A stretch of 64,000 nt of DNA from Citricoccus zhacaiensis (lineage in GTDB: Bacteria; Actinomycetota; Actinomycetes; Actinomycetales; Micrococcaceae): contig NZ_BMLQ01000001.1 in NCBI RefSeq assembly GCF_014645315.1, positions 491,665-555,664 of the forward strand, written 5' to 3'. Within the stretch, counting starts at the first letter, position 1. Every line of letters begins with the position of its first letter. The notes under the pieces were generated by a model, which made no database searches, had not been told where the DNA came from, and saw nothing but the letters and a program-made list of their open reading frames with translations. This document shows positions 1 to 9,054 of the stretch, piece after piece. The translations under genes were made by a program, and so were the position numbers.

Positions 1-822
1 GGCTACGGCGATCCCGCAGTGCGCGGCCACTCCTTCGAGTTCCGCATCAACGGCGAGGACGCCGGCAAGAACTTCATGCCATCCCCCGGCACCCTGACCC
101 GCTTCCGCCTGCCCTCCGGCCCGGGCGTCCGCGTGGACACCGGCGTGGAGGAGGGCGAGACCATCACCGGCGCCTTCGACTCCATGGTGGCCAAGCTGAT
201 CGTCACCGGCGCCACCCGCGAGCAGGCCCTGCAGCGCTCCCGCCGCGCCCTGGCCGAGATGCAGGTCGCCGGCATGCCCACCGTCCTGCCGTTCCACCGC
301 GCCGTGGTCGCCGACCCGGCCTTCGCGCCGGAAGACGGAGCGCCGTTCACCGTGCACACCCGGTGGATCGAGACCGGCTTCGAAAACACCATCGCCCCGT
401 TCGCCGGGATCCCGGCGGCCGCCGGGGACGCCGAGGAGGAGCACGAGGACCGCCGCTCCGTGACCGTGGAGGTCAATGGCAAGCGGGTCGAGGTCACCCT
501 GCCCGCCATCCTGGGCGCCATCTCCACCGTGGCCACCGGCGCCAAGGCCGGCTCCCGCCGCCGGAAGTCGCGCGGCACCCGGGGCGCCACCGCCACCGGG
601 GCCAACGGGGATACCCTGACCTCGCCGATGCAGGGCACGATCGTCAAGGTCGCGGCCAGCGTCGGGGACACCGTGGCTGAAGGCGACCTGATCGTGGTGC
701 TCGAGGCGATGAAGATGGAGCAGCCGCTGACCGCGCACCAGTCCGGGACCATCACCGAGCTGAGCGCCGAGGTGGGCGCCACGGTCACCGCCGGTGCGGC
801 GATCGCCACCATCGCGGACTAG
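1..822 (+). CDS. Acetyl/propionyl-CoA carboxylase alpha chain, C-terminal part (partial)
   Basis: This is the 3' end of a biotin-dependent acyl-CoA carboxylase alpha subunit; the reading frame is open from base 1, so the start lies outside the window. The first ~110 residues match the biotin carboxylase C-terminal domain ([13 protein letters not shown], with the E-x-R-I-N-x-E signature). A Lys/Arg-rich linker follows, then a biotin carboxyl carrier domain ending in VLEAMKMEQ; the Lys encoded at 712-714 is the expected biotinylation site. Such fused BC-BCCP chains pair with a separate carboxyltransferase beta subunit to make malonyl- or methylmalonyl-CoA in actinobacteria. Substrate preference cannot be read from this fragment. 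No overlap with the next gene; 232 bases separate them. Confidence 0.93.
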   Translation, partial: GYGDPAVRGHSFEFRINGEDAGKNFMPSPGTLTRFRLPSGPGVRVDTGVEEGETITGAFDSMVAKLIVTGATREQALQRSRRALAEMQVAGMPTVLPFHRAVVADPAFAPEDGAPFTVHTRWIETGFENTIAPFAGIPAAAGDAEEEHEDRRSVTVEVNGKRVEVTLPAILGAISTVATGAKAGSRRRKSRGTRGATATGANGDTLTSPMQGTIVKVAASVGDTVAEGDLIVVLEAMKMEQPLTAHQSGTITELSAEVGATVTAGAAIATIAD

Positions 823-949
823 GACCACCCAGGGCCACGTCCACGCTGGGCTCGCCTCCCGGGGGCTCGCTCCTCCCGTGGCGTGGCAGGCGGCACGGCC
901 ACAGCCTGATAACCGCTGCGTGGCAAGGCCGTCTCACTATCTGGACCTG

Positions 950-980
950 TTGTCCGCATGGTGGCGCCCGCGCGTAGAGT
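950..980 (+). promoter_or_regulatory. Candidate promoter of the MHS transporter
   Basis: TTGTCC at 950-955 and TAGAGT at 975-980 are separated by 19 bases, about 75 bases before the transporter start. The spacing is long for a sigma-A promoter, so this is weak. Just before the ribosome binding site there is also a short triple repeat of TTGCA (about 1027-1042). Confidence 0.25.
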
Positions 981-1054
981 CGTCGGGTCGCATTTCGCGC
1001 CGGCCAGGAGCCGGCACACCATTGATCTTGCATTGCATTGCATGAGGAGCAACC

Positions 1055-2494
1055 ATGTCCACTGACCTGTCCCACGGCAGCTCAACCCCGGATCCCGGGG
1101 CCGGCGCGGTCGATGTCAAGGACGATGGCACCAAGGAACTGGGCGTCCCCCGGTCCCGCGTGGTGCTCGCGTCCCTGATGGGCACCACGATCGAGTTCTA
1201 CGACTTCTACGTCTACGCCACGGCGGCGGTCTCGGTCTTCCCGCTGATCTTCTTCGCGGCCGGTGACGAGGGCGCGGCCCTGCTGGCCTCCATGGCCACC
1301 TTCGGTGCGGCCTTCGTGGCCCGGCCCATCGGCTCGGTGGTGTTCGGCCACTTCGGTGACCGCATCGGCCGCAAGGCCACCCTGATCGGCTCCCTGCTCA
1401 CCATGGGCATCGCCACGTTCCTCATCGGCCTGCTGCCGACGTACTACCAGATCGGCCTGTGGGCTCCGGCCCTGCTGACCATCATGCGCTTCTGCCAAGG
1501 CCTCGGGCTCGGCGGCGAGTGGTCCGGCGCGGCCCTGCTGGCCACCGAGACCGCGGCCAAGGGCAAGCGCGCCTGGGCGGCGATGTGGCCCCAGCTCGGC
1601 GCCCCCATCGGCTTCCTGCTGGCCAACGGCCTCTTCCTGATCCTGACCCTGAGCTTCAACCACGACTCCACGAACCCGGACATGGACGGGGCCTTCCTCA
1701 CCTGGGTGTGGCGGCTGCCGTTCCTGCTGTCCCTGGTCATGGTGGCCGTGGGTCTCTACGTCCGCCTCCGCCTGCAGGAGACCCCGGTCTTCCAGCGCGC
1801 GGTGGACAATGACGAGCGCGTCAAGGCTCCCCTGGGCGAGGTCTTCCGGAAGAACTGGAAGGAGCTCATCCTGGGCACCTTCATCATGCTGGCCACCTAT
1901 GTGCTCTTCTACCTGATGACCACGTGGATCCTCTCCTACTCCATCAGCTCCCCCGAGGCCAGCGGCCTGGGCGTGCCCTACGCGGACTTCCTGGTGCTGC
2001 AGCTGATCGGCATCGTGTTCTTCGCCGCCTTCGTGCCCGTGGCCGGCTGGCTGGCGGACAAGTTCGGCCGCAAGCCCACCCTGATCGTGATCACCACCCT
2101 GCTGGTCCTCTTCGGCCTGACCTTCGGTTGGTGGCTCAGTGCCGGCTCGATCGGCCAGGGCAACGAGCTGAACACCACGCAGATGATGATCTTCCTGATG
2201 GTCGGCATGGCGCTCATGGGCCTGACCTTCGGCCCGATGTCCGCGGTGCTGCCCGAGCTGTTCCCCACGAACACGCGGTACACCGGCTCGGGCATCGCCT
2301 ACAACGTGTCCTCGATCCTCGGCGCCGCCCTGACCCCATTCGTGGCCCAGTGGCTCGTGTTGAACTTCTCCGTGGCCCACGTCGGCTACTACCTGTCCTT
2401 CGCCTCCGTGCTCACGCTGATCGCCCTGATCATCGCGCCCGAGACCAAGACGAAGTCCCTGGACACCGAAGCAGAGACGGTCACGCTGCCCTGA
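1055..2494 (+). CDS. MFS transporter, metabolite:H+ symporter (MHS) family
   Basis: A 479-residue integral membrane protein of the major facilitator superfamily, with about twelve hydrophobic segments. It carries the loop 2-3 signature GHFGDRIGRKATLIG and the second-half ADKFGRKPTL motif, both typical of MHS proteins such as ProP, ShiA and KgtP that co-transport osmolytes or organic acids with protons. The substrate is not predictable. ATG at 1055 is preceded by GAGGAG with good spacing. It stands alone: a strong terminator follows and the next gene converges. Confidence 0.88.
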   Translation: MSTDLSHGSSTPDPGAGAVDVKDDGTKELGVPRSRVVLASLMGTTIEFYDFYVYATAAVSVFPLIFFAAGDEGAALLASMATFGAAFVARPIGSVVFGHFGDRIGRKATLIGSLLTMGIATFLIGLLPTYYQIGLWAPALLTIMRFCQGLGLGGEWSGAALLATETAAKGKRAWAAMWPQLGAPIGFLLANGLFLILTLSFNHDSTNPDMDGAFLTWVWRLPFLLSLVMVAVGLYVRLRLQETPVFQRAVDNDERVKAPLGEVFRKNWKELILGTFIMLATYVLFYLMTTWILSYSISSPEASGLGVPYADFLVLQLIGIVFFAAFVPVAGWLADKFGRKPTLIVITTLLVLFGLTFGWWLSAGSIGQGNELNTTQMMIFLMVGMALMGLTFGPMSAVLPELFPTNTRYTGSGIAYNVSSILGAALTPFVAQWLVLNFSVAHVGYYLSFASVLTLIALIIAPETKTKSLDTEAETVTLP

Positions 2495-2536
2495 CGTTCG
2501 CTGACCTGAACTGACCGGCCACGCCGGTCGGAACGT

Positions 2537-2594
2537 ACGACGCCGGCCCGGCACCCCCGCGAGGACTCGCACCGGGGTGCCGGGCCGGCGTCGT
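2537..2594. terminator. Bidirectional hairpin terminator between convergent genes
   Basis: A perfect 21-bp inverted repeat (arms 2537-2557 and 2574-2594) with a 16-base loop lies between the stop codons of the MHS transporter and of lpdA. It can serve both convergent transcripts; no strong T-run is seen on either side. Confidence 0.8.
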
Positions 2595-2628
2595 TCCGGC
2601 TCCTGGTCTCCGCTGTGAGGGTGAGCGA

Positions 2629-4041
2629 TCAGAGGTGGACGTGGAGGCGGCGGGCAGCCTCGGAGATCGACCCGGAGATCGAGGGGTAGACCGTGTAGGT
2701 GTTGGCCAGATCGTCCACGTGCAGCTTGTGGCTCACCGCCAGCGCGATCGGGTAGATCAGCTCGGAGGCGCGCGGAGCCACCACCACGCCGCCGATCACG
2801 GTGCCGGAACCCTTGCGGGCGAAGATCTTCACGAAGCCGTGGGTCACGTTTTGCATCTTGGCCCGGGGATTGGTGCTCAGATCGAGCTTGAGGATGTCCG
2901 CCTGGTACTTGCCGGAGGCCACCTGCTCCTCCGTCACGCCGACCGTGGCGATCTCCGGGGAGGTGAAGATGTTCGAGGACACCAGGTGCGGCTGGAACGG
3001 TTTGACCGCGTCCCCCATCAGGTGCGCCACGGCGACGCGCCCCTGCATGGCGGCCACGGAGGCGAGGGCGAAGACCCCGGTGCAGTCGCCGGCGGCATAG
3101 ATGCCGGGCACCGTGGTGCGGGAGACCCCGTCCACGGCGATGTGGCCGGAGTCGGTCAGCCTGACGCCGGCCGCCTCCAGCCCGAGATCGGCCGTGTTGG
3201 GGATCCCGCCGACGGCCAGGAGGCAGTGGCTGCCCTCCAGCACGCGGCCACCGGAGAGGTGCACGAGCACTCCGGTGGCGGTGCGCTCCACGGACTCAGC
3301 GCGGGTCTTGCCGACCACGTTGACGCCGTCCTCCACGAAGGCATCCTCCAGCACGGCGGCGGCGTCCGGGTCCTCCCCCGGCAGGACACGGTCCCGCGAG
3401 GACACCAGGGAGACCTTGGCACCGAGCTGGTTGTAGGCCGAGGCGAACTCCGCGCCGGTGACGCCGGAGCCCACCACGATCAGGTGCTCGGGCACCTCCG
3501 TCAACGAGTAGACCTGGGTCCAGTTGAAGATCCGCTCCCCATCCGGCATAGCGGTCGGCAGTTCGCGCGGACTGGCCCCGGTGGCCAGGAGGATGTTCTC
3601 GGACTCGACCGTCTCGGTGCCGTCCTCGGTGGCCACCTCCACCGTGGTGGGCCCGGTCAGCCGCCCCCTGCCGATGACGATGCGCACGCCAGAGCGCTCC
3701 AGGGCCCGGCGGATGTCCCGGGATTGCTCGGAGGCCAGGTTCAGCAACCGCCGGTTAACCACGGTCATGTCCGCCCTCGCCGGCTCCTCACCCAGGGCCA
3801 CGCCCAGCCCGGGGGCCCGGCCGGCCCGGCGCATGGAGTCGGCCGTGGCGATGAGGGTCTTGGAGGGGACCACGTCCGTCAGCACGGCGGATCCGCCCAT
3901 GCCCTTGGACTCGACGACGGTCACCTGCGCCCCGAGCTTGGCGGCCACCATGGCCGCCTCATAGCCGCCGGGGCCGCCGCCGATGATGGTAAGGGAGGGA
4001 CGGGGACGCGAGTACATGGGGGTGGAAGTCACAGACACCAT
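2629..4041 (-). CDS. lpdA: NAD(P)H-quinone dehydrogenase LpdA (lipoamide dehydrogenase-like, no redox disulfide)
   Basis: A 470-residue flavoprotein of the pyridine nucleotide-disulfide oxidoreductase family. The FAD-binding GGGPGGYEAA motif is at residues 21-30, an NAD(P)-binding VVGSGVTGAEFAS motif is in the middle, and the dimerisation domain is at the C-terminus. The redox-active CxxxxC is absent: the equivalent segment is GGSAVLTDVVPSKT, with Ala52 and Val57 in the cysteine positions, and the C-terminal His-Glu dyad is also missing (VYPSISGSISEA). This matches the M. tuberculosis LpdA (Rv3303c) type, known as a quinone reductase rather than a lipoamide dehydrogenase. ATG 4041 has a GGTGGG stretch upstream; ATG 4017 is a weaker alternative. 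It is divergent from the PNP gene, as in mycobacteria. Confidence 0.88.
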   Translation of the reverse strand: MVSVTSTPMYSRPRPSLTIIGGGPGGYEAAMVAAKLGAQVTVVESKGMGGSAVLTDVVPSKTLIATADSMRRAGRAPGLGVALGEEPARADMTVVNRRLLNLASEQSRDIRRALERSGVRIVIGRGRLTGPTTVEVATEDGTETVESENILLATGASPRELPTAMPDGERIFNWTQVYSLTEVPEHLIVVGSGVTGAEFASAYNQLGAKVSLVSSRDRVLPGEDPDAAAVLEDAFVEDGVNVVGKTRAESVERTATGVLVHLSGGRVLEGSHCLLAVGGIPNTADLGLEAAGVRLTDSGHIAVDGVSRTTVPGIYAAGDCTGVFALASVAAMQGRVAVAHLMGDAVKPFQPHLVSSNIFTSPEIATVGVTEEQVASGKYQADILKLDLSTNPRAKMQNVTHGFVKIFARKGSGTVIGGVVVAPRASELIYPIALAVSHKLHVDDLANTYTVYPSISGSISEAARRLHVHL

Positions 4042-4112
4042 TGTGTCCCACCCCGCGGCATCACGCCGAATGCCGACCGGCCGCACCGCAGGCTGATTCC
4101 GCCGCTTCCCAC

Positions 4113-4126
4113 TAGGCTGACGGTCG
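4113..4126 (+). promoter_or_regulatory. -10 box of a leaderless PNP transcript
   Basis: TAGGCT at 4113-4118 ends exactly seven bases before the GTG start at 4126, and no Shine-Dalgarno sequence is visible. The distance fits transcription starting at the first base of the start codon. Confidence 0.6.
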
Positions 4127-5028
4127 TGACTGACGCAACCGCCTCCACCGGCTCCTCCCCCGCCCCCAGCTTCGACGACCCGTCCGGCCACTCGCCGCTG
4201 CAGGGCGACCACCCTGGGTTCTCCGAGGCCCGGCGTGCCGCCGCCGCGCTCGCCCAGGTGACGGGCGTGGCCCGGCACCGCATCGCGGTCGTACTGGGGT
4301 CCGGCTGGGGCGGTGCCGCCGAGCTGATCGGCGAGACCACCCACACCATCCCCACCGCCGAGCTGCCCGGCTTCGCCGCCCCCTCGGTGCCGGGCCACAA
4401 CCCGACCGTGCGCTCCGTGCGTCTGAACGGCGGCGGGGGCGAGGACAGTTCCGGCGCCGGGCACGCCCTGATCTTCGGCTCCCGCACGCACTACTACGAA
4501 CACCGCGACGCCGGCACCGTGGCCCACACCGTGCGCACCGCGGCCGCCGCCGGGGCCGAGATCGTGGTCCTGACCAACGGCTGCGGCTCCCTCGTGCCCG
4601 AGTGGGCCCCGGGCACCCCGGTGCTGGTGGCCGACCACATCAACCTCACGGGTGCCACCCCGCTGGTCGGGGCCAACTTCGTGGACCTCACCGACCTCTA
4701 CTCCCCCCGGATCCGCGAGATCGCCCGCGAGGTGGACTCGTCCCTGCCCGAGGGCGTCTACGTGCAGTTCTCCGGACCCCAGTACGAGACCCCGGCCGAG
4801 GTGCGCTACGCCAAGGCGATCGGCGGGGACCTGGTGGGCATGTCCACCGCCCTGGACGCGATCGCCGCCCGCCACGCCGGCCTCGAGGTGTTCGGCATGT
4901 CCTTGGTCACCAACGCCGCGGCCGGCTTCAGTGGTGAGCCCCTCAGCCACGCCGAGGTCGTGGAGGCCGGCCAGGCCGCCGGACCGCGCATCTCCGCCCT
5001 GCTGGCCGGCATCATCGACCGCCTCTGA
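4126..5028 (+). CDS. Purine nucleoside phosphorylase (trimeric PNP-I family)
   Basis: A 300-residue enzyme that splits purine (deoxy)nucleosides with phosphate to base and (deoxy)ribose-1-phosphate. Family hallmarks are visible in order: VVLGSGWGG (phosphate loop), GSRTHYYEHRD, LTNGCGSL, FSGPQYETPAE (purine-contacting Glu), GMSTALDAIAARH, and LVTNAAAG with the base-contacting Asn. The reading frame is open far upstream, but GTG 4126 is chosen because it sits seven bases behind a TAGGCT -10 box and fits the family N-terminus. The product feeds the phosphosugar mutase and DeoC encoded next, so the three genes form a nucleoside salvage block. Confidence 0.9.
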   Translation: MTDATASTGSSPAPSFDDPSGHSPLQGDHPGFSEARRAAAALAQVTGVARHRIAVVLGSGWGGAAELIGETTHTIPTAELPGFAAPSVPGHNPTVRSVRLNGGGGEDSSGAGHALIFGSRTHYYEHRDAGTVAHTVRTAAAAGAEIVVLTNGCGSLVPEWAPGTPVLVADHINLTGATPLVGANFVDLTDLYSPRIREIAREVDSSLPEGVYVQFSGPQYETPAEVRYAKAIGGDLVGMSTALDAIAARHAGLEVFGMSLVTNAAAGFSGEPLSHAEVVEAGQAAGPRISALLAGIIDRL

Positions 5029-5120
5029 GGCGTCGAGGCCACCTGGCCCGCCGGCTCCAGTCGATCCACCTGACGCACCTGACACACCTGGCTACTGATC
5101 AGAAACCCGAGGAATTTCCC

Positions 5121-6923
5121 GTGACCGCTGTTGACATCGATCCCGCACTGATCGCCGCCGCCGTGGAATGGGCCCGCCAGGACCCCGACGACGGCGACCG
5201 TGCGGTCCTCGAGGCCGAGATCGCCGCGGCGCAGGCCGGGGACGGCGCGGCGGTGGCGTCCCTCGCCTCACGCTTCGCCGGCCCGCTGGAGTTCGGCACC
5301 GCCGGGCTGCGTGCCGAGGAGGGCCCAGGCCCGGGACGCATGAACCGGGTGGTGGTGCGCCGGACGGCGGCCGGACTCGCGACCTACCTGCTCCAGCGCC
5401 TCGCGGCTATGGCCCCCGGGGAGTCTGCGGATGCCCCGGCTGGTGCCTCAGCGGATTCTGCTGTAGATGCCCCAGCGAATACCGCGGCCGGTCAGGAATC
5501 CCGCCCCCCGCGCGTCGTGGTGGGGTATGACGCCCGCCGCGGCTCGAAGACGTTCGCCCTGGACTCCGCCGCCGTGTTCGCCGCGGCCGGACTGGAGACG
5601 ATCCTGCTGCCCTCCGAGCTCCCGACGCCGGTGCTGGCCTTCGCTGTGCGGCATCTGGACGCCGATGCCGGTGTGATGGTCACGGCCAGCCACAACCCGC
5701 CCGCCGACAACGGTTACAAGGTGTACCTGGGCGGACGGATGACGGACGAGGCCGGCCGCGGCGCCCAGATCACCGCCCCCAGCGACCGGGACATCGCCGG
5801 CTGCATCGACCACGACGCCCCGGTGGACTCCATCCCGCTGGCCGCCGACGGCTGGACGGTGGCGGACCGTGGCATCGCGGCGTCCTACCGACTGGCGGCC
5901 TGCCGGGTCCTGGACCCCGAGCGCACCGGCCACCGCCGGCTCAACGTGGTCTACACACCCCTGCACGGGGTCGGCGGGGCCGTGCTGCCGGACCTGTTCG
6001 AGGACGCCGGCTTCGAGCGGCCGTACACGGTCCCGGAGCAGGCGGAGCCGGACCCCTCCTTCCCCACCGTGGCGTTCCCCAATCCGGAGGAGCCCGGCGC
6101 CATGGACCTCGCCCTGGCCGCGGCCCGGGACCGCGGCGCGGACCTGGTCATCGCCAATGACCCCGACGCCGACCGGTTGGCTCTCGCGGTGCCGGACCCG
6201 GCCGCTGGCTGGCGCATGCTCACCGGGGACGAGGTCGGGGTGTTGCTGGGCAGCCACCTGATGGCCGGGCTGCGGCCGGCGGGCGCCGTCGTCGGAAATT
6301 CCGTGGTGTCCTCTCGCCTGCTGTCCCGTGTGGCCGCGGACCGGGGCGTGCCGCACGAGACCACCCTGACCGGATTCAAGTGGATCGCGCGGGTGCCCGG
6401 CCTGGGCTTCGGCTACGAGGAGGCGCTCGGCTACTGCGTGGCGCCGGAGATGGTGCGGGACAAGGACGGCATGACGGCCGCCCTGGTGGCGGCCGAGCTC
6501 GCCGCTGAACTCGCGGACCAGGGCAGGACCCTGCTGGATGCGCTGGATGAGATCGCCCTGCACTTCGGGGTCGTCGCCACCGGCCAGCTCTCGGTGCGCG
6601 TGGCGGACCTGGCCCTGCTGGACGCCATGATGACCCGGTTGCGCCTGGCGCCGCCGGCCACCCTCGCCGGCCAGGACGTCGTCGAGACCGTGGACCTCAC
6701 TCAGGGCTACCGGGACCTGCCGGGCACCGACGCCCTGATGTACACCACCGCGGACGATTCCCGCGTGGTGGTGCGCCCTTCCGGTACCGAGCCCAAGCTC
6801 AAGTGCTACCTGGAGGTGGTCCGCCCCGTGGAGGCGGCCACGCAGCTGCCCGGGGCACGGGCCGAGGCGTCCGCCGCCCTGGCCGAGCTCTCCGCCTCCA
6901 TCGGCGCGGCCCTCGGGCAGTAG
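5121..6923 (+). CDS. Phospho-sugar mutase (phosphomannomutase/phosphoglucomutase family, possible phosphopentomutase)
   Basis: A 600-residue alpha-D-phosphohexomutase. The catalytic phosphoserine loop VTASHNPP gives Ser190; the Mg-binding NDPDADRL lies near residues 346-353; the sugar-binding GYEEALGY and the phosphate-binding PSGTEPKLK near the C-terminus are all intact. A low-complexity Ala/Pro/Ser insert sits near residues 100-125. GTG 5121 is preceded by GAGGA. The family members are annotated PmmB/ManB, but the position between PNP and deoC suggests that it may isomerise (deoxy)ribose-1-phosphate to the 5-phosphate; this is inference from context. The order lpdA-PNP-mutase resembles the mycobacterial region. 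Confidence 0.88.
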   Translation: MTAVDIDPALIAAAVEWARQDPDDGDRAVLEAEIAAAQAGDGAAVASLASRFAGPLEFGTAGLRAEEGPGPGRMNRVVVRRTAAGLATYLLQRLAAMAPGESADAPAGASADSAVDAPANTAAGQESRPPRVVVGYDARRGSKTFALDSAAVFAAAGLETILLPSELPTPVLAFAVRHLDADAGVMVTASHNPPADNGYKVYLGGRMTDEAGRGAQITAPSDRDIAGCIDHDAPVDSIPLAADGWTVADRGIAASYRLAACRVLDPERTGHRRLNVVYTPLHGVGGAVLPDLFEDAGFERPYTVPEQAEPDPSFPTVAFPNPEEPGAMDLALAAARDRGADLVIANDPDADRLALAVPDPAAGWRMLTGDEVGVLLGSHLMAGLRPAGAVVGNSVVSSRLLSRVAADRGVPHETTLTGFKWIARVPGLGFGYEEALGYCVAPEMVRDKDGMTAALVAAELAAELADQGRTLLDALDEIALHFGVVATGQLSVRVADLALLDAMMTRLRLAPPATLAGQDVVETVDLTQGYRDLPGTDALMYTTADDSRVVVRPSGTEPKLKCYLEVVRPVEAATQLPGARAEASAALAELSASIGAALGQ

Positions 6924-6939
6924 CCCCGCACGGCCACGG

Positions 6940-6953
6940 TAGGCTGGCTCGCA
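6940..6953 (+). promoter_or_regulatory. -10 box of a leaderless deoC transcript
   Basis: TAGGCT at 6940-6945, then seven bases, then the ATG at 6953. Hexamer and spacing are identical to those of the PNP gene, and no ribosome binding site is seen. Confidence 0.6.
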
Positions 6954-7660
6954 TGCAGAACGGCCCCGACTCCACCGCGTCCACCGGTACCTCCGCCGAG
7001 CTCACCACCGCGGAGCTCGCCCAGTTCATCGACCACACCCTGCTCAAGCCGCAGGCGTCCCGGGAGGACATCCTGGCGGTCTGCGCCGAGGCGTCCGCGG
7101 CGCAGGTGAAGAGCGTGTGCGTCAACCCCGTGTGGGTCCCCACTGTCACCGAGGCGCTGGCCGGGTCCGGAGTGCTGACCTGCACGGTGATCGGCTTCCC
7201 GCTGGGGGCCACCACCACCGCCGCCAAGGTCGGCGAGACCGCCGATGCGGTGGCCCACGGCGCGGACGAGGTGGACATGGTCATCGACATCGCGTCCGCC
7301 CTCGCCGGCGACCGCGCAGCGCTGGTTGCGGACATCGGTGCCGTGGCCCGTGCCGCCCATGACGGCGGGGCGATCCTCAAGGTCATCATCGAGACATGCC
7401 TGCTGGACGATGCCGCCAAGGAGCTGGTCTGCAGCGCCTCCGTTGAGGCCGGCGCGGACTTCGTCAAGACCTCCACCGGATTCTCCACCGGCGGCGCCAC
7501 CGTCGAGGACGTGGCCCTGATGCGCCGCGTGGTCGGCCCGGAGCTCGGGGTCAAGGCCTCCGGCGGGGTCCGCAGCCGCGAGGACGCCCTGGCCATGATC
7601 GAGGCCGGCGCAACCCGGATCGGAGCCAGCTCCGCCCTTGCTATCCTGAAGGCACGCTAG
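6953..7660 (+). CDS. deoC: Deoxyribose-phosphate aldolase
   Basis: A 235-residue class I aldolase that cleaves 2-deoxyribose-5-phosphate to glyceraldehyde-3-phosphate and acetaldehyde. The Schiff-base lysine is Lys172 in [12 protein letters not shown], the second catalytic lysine is Lys201 in GVKASGGVR, and VDMVIDI carries the conserved Asp. The N-terminal FIDHTLLKP motif is typical. The frame is open upstream inside the mutase gene, but ATG 6953 is preferred because it lies directly behind a TAGGCT box and gives the normal family length. It completes the salvage route begun by the PNP. Confidence 0.93.
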   Translation: MQNGPDSTASTGTSAELTTAELAQFIDHTLLKPQASREDILAVCAEASAAQVKSVCVNPVWVPTVTEALAGSGVLTCTVIGFPLGATTTAAKVGETADAVAHGADEVDMVIDIASALAGDRAALVADIGAVARAAHDGGAILKVIIETCLLDDAAKELVCSASVEAGADFVKTSTGFSTGGATVEDVALMRRVVGPELGVKASGGVRSREDALAMIEAGATRIGASSALAILKAR

Positions 7661-7721
7661 TTTTTCGCACCATCGGCACCCGGCGACGCCGCCGGTCCAC
7701 GCCACCGCATGAGGAGACATT

Positions 7722-7994
7722 GTGATCGTTAACGGCAAGCCGAAGGACCACTCGGGGCAGGGCCATTTCTGGGGCAACCTGCTGATGACCGTGGTGTGCT
7801 TCCTGATCTTCGCTGGCTGCGTCTACGCCATGGGCTGGTGGTCGCTCGAGGACGTCTGGATTCCGGGCGGCATCGCCATGGTCCTGGCCGTGCTGGCCTA
7901 CCTCATCCCGCAGCAGCTGCTCGGCCGCAGCGACTCGGTGGACCACGAGTCCATCCACGTGGAGGACCCGAACGCCCACCACGCGAGCCACTGA
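7722..7994 (+). CDS. Small two-pass membrane protein of unknown function
   Basis: A 90-residue protein with GTG start at 7722 behind a perfect GAGGAG (7711-7716). A short polar N-terminus is followed by two hydrophobic helices (about residues 17-38 and 46-62), then an acidic, His-rich tail (HESIHVEDPNAHHASH). I do not recognise a named family. It follows deoC by 61 bases on the same strand and probably shares its transcript. The His-rich tail might bind metal, but nothing else supports this. Confidence 0.7.
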   Translation: MIVNGKPKDHSGQGHFWGNLLMTVVCFLIFAGCVYAMGWWSLEDVWIPGGIAMVLAVLAYLIPQQLLGRSDSVDHESIHVEDPNAHHASH

Positions 7995-8047
7995 CCCGGA
8001 GGGCCGTATCCCTCTAGCGCAGACCCCCGCAGCACCGCTGCCGACTC

Positions 8048-8079
8048 AACGTCCACGCCGGAACACCGGCGTGGACGTT
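8048..8079 (+). terminator. Perfect 14-bp hairpin overlapping the next start codon
   Basis: Arms 8048-8061 and 8066-8079 are perfectly complementary, with a four-base loop (AACA). It lies 54 bases after the small membrane protein and would act as a terminator, but its 3' arm contains GTG 8071, the only start-like codon for the following acyltransferase frame other than CTG. There is no T-run. Confidence 0.6.
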
Positions 8080-9054
8080 CTGCGTATCGTCTCCATCGTC
8101 GCCGTGGTGGCGGGCCATTCCTACGGGCCCCGCCTGGTCGGAGGCGAATACCTGGAGATCTGGCGGATGCCGCTGTTCTTCTTCCTCACCGGCTACTTCT
8201 GGACCCGTGGCCGGCCCTTCGTGTACGAGCTCCAGGCCCGGTGGCGGACCCTGGCAGTACCGTATCTGATCTGGGCGGTCATCATGAGCCTGGCCGCCTG
8301 GGCCTGGACCCGGGACACCCCTGGCGAGTTCTGGCCGCTGATGGCCAACGGCTGGTACGGGGGCTCCGATCAGACCCCGCCGTGGTGGGCCTTCTGGTTC
8401 ATCTCCGTGCTGTTCTTCGTGACCCTGCTGCGGCGCATCCTCGAACGGTTTCCCGTGCTCGTGGCGTGGGGGGTCGCCGTGCTCGGCCTGGCCCTGTCCA
8501 TGCTGCCGGACAGCCTGCTCGGCCGCACTCCGCTGGGTCTCGGCCTGGCGCTGCCCTGCCTGTTCTTCGTGCTGGCCGGGGAACTGTTCCGCTACGAGAT
8601 CCAACCCCGGATCAAGCGGAACCGCGCGTTGACCGGGGCGGTGCTCATCGCCGCCGGGCTCCTCGCCGTGACGCTGGGCGTGGAACCCCTCAACATCAAG
8701 TTCTCCGGCTTCGGCCAGTTCCTGATCACCCCCGTGGTGGGGGCGATCACGGCAGCCGGCTTCGTGCTGGTCTTCGGCACCGTGGTGAACCGACTGGTGC
8801 AGGGCGCCGCCCGGCCGGTCAACGCCCTCGTGCGGACCGGCACGGTGGTGGTGCTCTTCCACGGCTGGCTGCTGCAGACCCTCGTGGACGTGGGCATCCT
8901 GGACGACGGCGCCAAGTTCGTCCTGACCGTGCTCATCAGCTGGGCCGTGGGCCTGGTCATCAACGCGACACCGCTGTCCCCCTGGCTGGCCGGGGTGCCG
9001 ATGCCGGACTGGTGGGTCAGGTGGCAGGGGCGTCGGGGAGAAAGATCGCCTTGA
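8071..9054 (+). CDS. Acyltransferase 3 family membrane protein
   Basis: About 327 residues with roughly ten hydrophobic segments, of the acyltransferase-3 (OafA/WecH/OpgC-like) family that O-acylates surface glycans or lipids at the membrane. The N-terminus DVLRIVSIVAVVAGHSY carries the expected Asp-xx-Arg and the catalytic-type His; WRMPLFFFLTGYFW follows. The start is doubtful: GTG 8071 has no ribosome binding site and lies inside a strong hairpin. The frame stays open upstream with no ATG, GTG or TTG, so a CTG start (8038) or an upstream fusion is possible. The 3' end overlaps the convergent mfd gene by 38 bases. Confidence 0.8.
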   Translation: MDVLRIVSIVAVVAGHSYGPRLVGGEYLEIWRMPLFFFLTGYFWTRGRPFVYELQARWRTLAVPYLIWAVIMSLAAWAWTRDTPGEFWPLMANGWYGGSDQTPPWWAFWFISVLFFVTLLRRILERFPVLVAWGVAVLGLALSMLPDSLLGRTPLGLGLALPCLFFVLAGELFRYEIQPRIKRNRALTGAVLIAAGLLAVTLGVEPLNIKFSGFGQFLITPVVGAITAAGFVLVFGTVVNRLVQGAARPVNALVRTGTVVVLFHGWLLQTLVDVGILDDGAKFVLTVLISWAVGLVINATPLSPWLAGVPMPDWWVRWQGRRGERSP

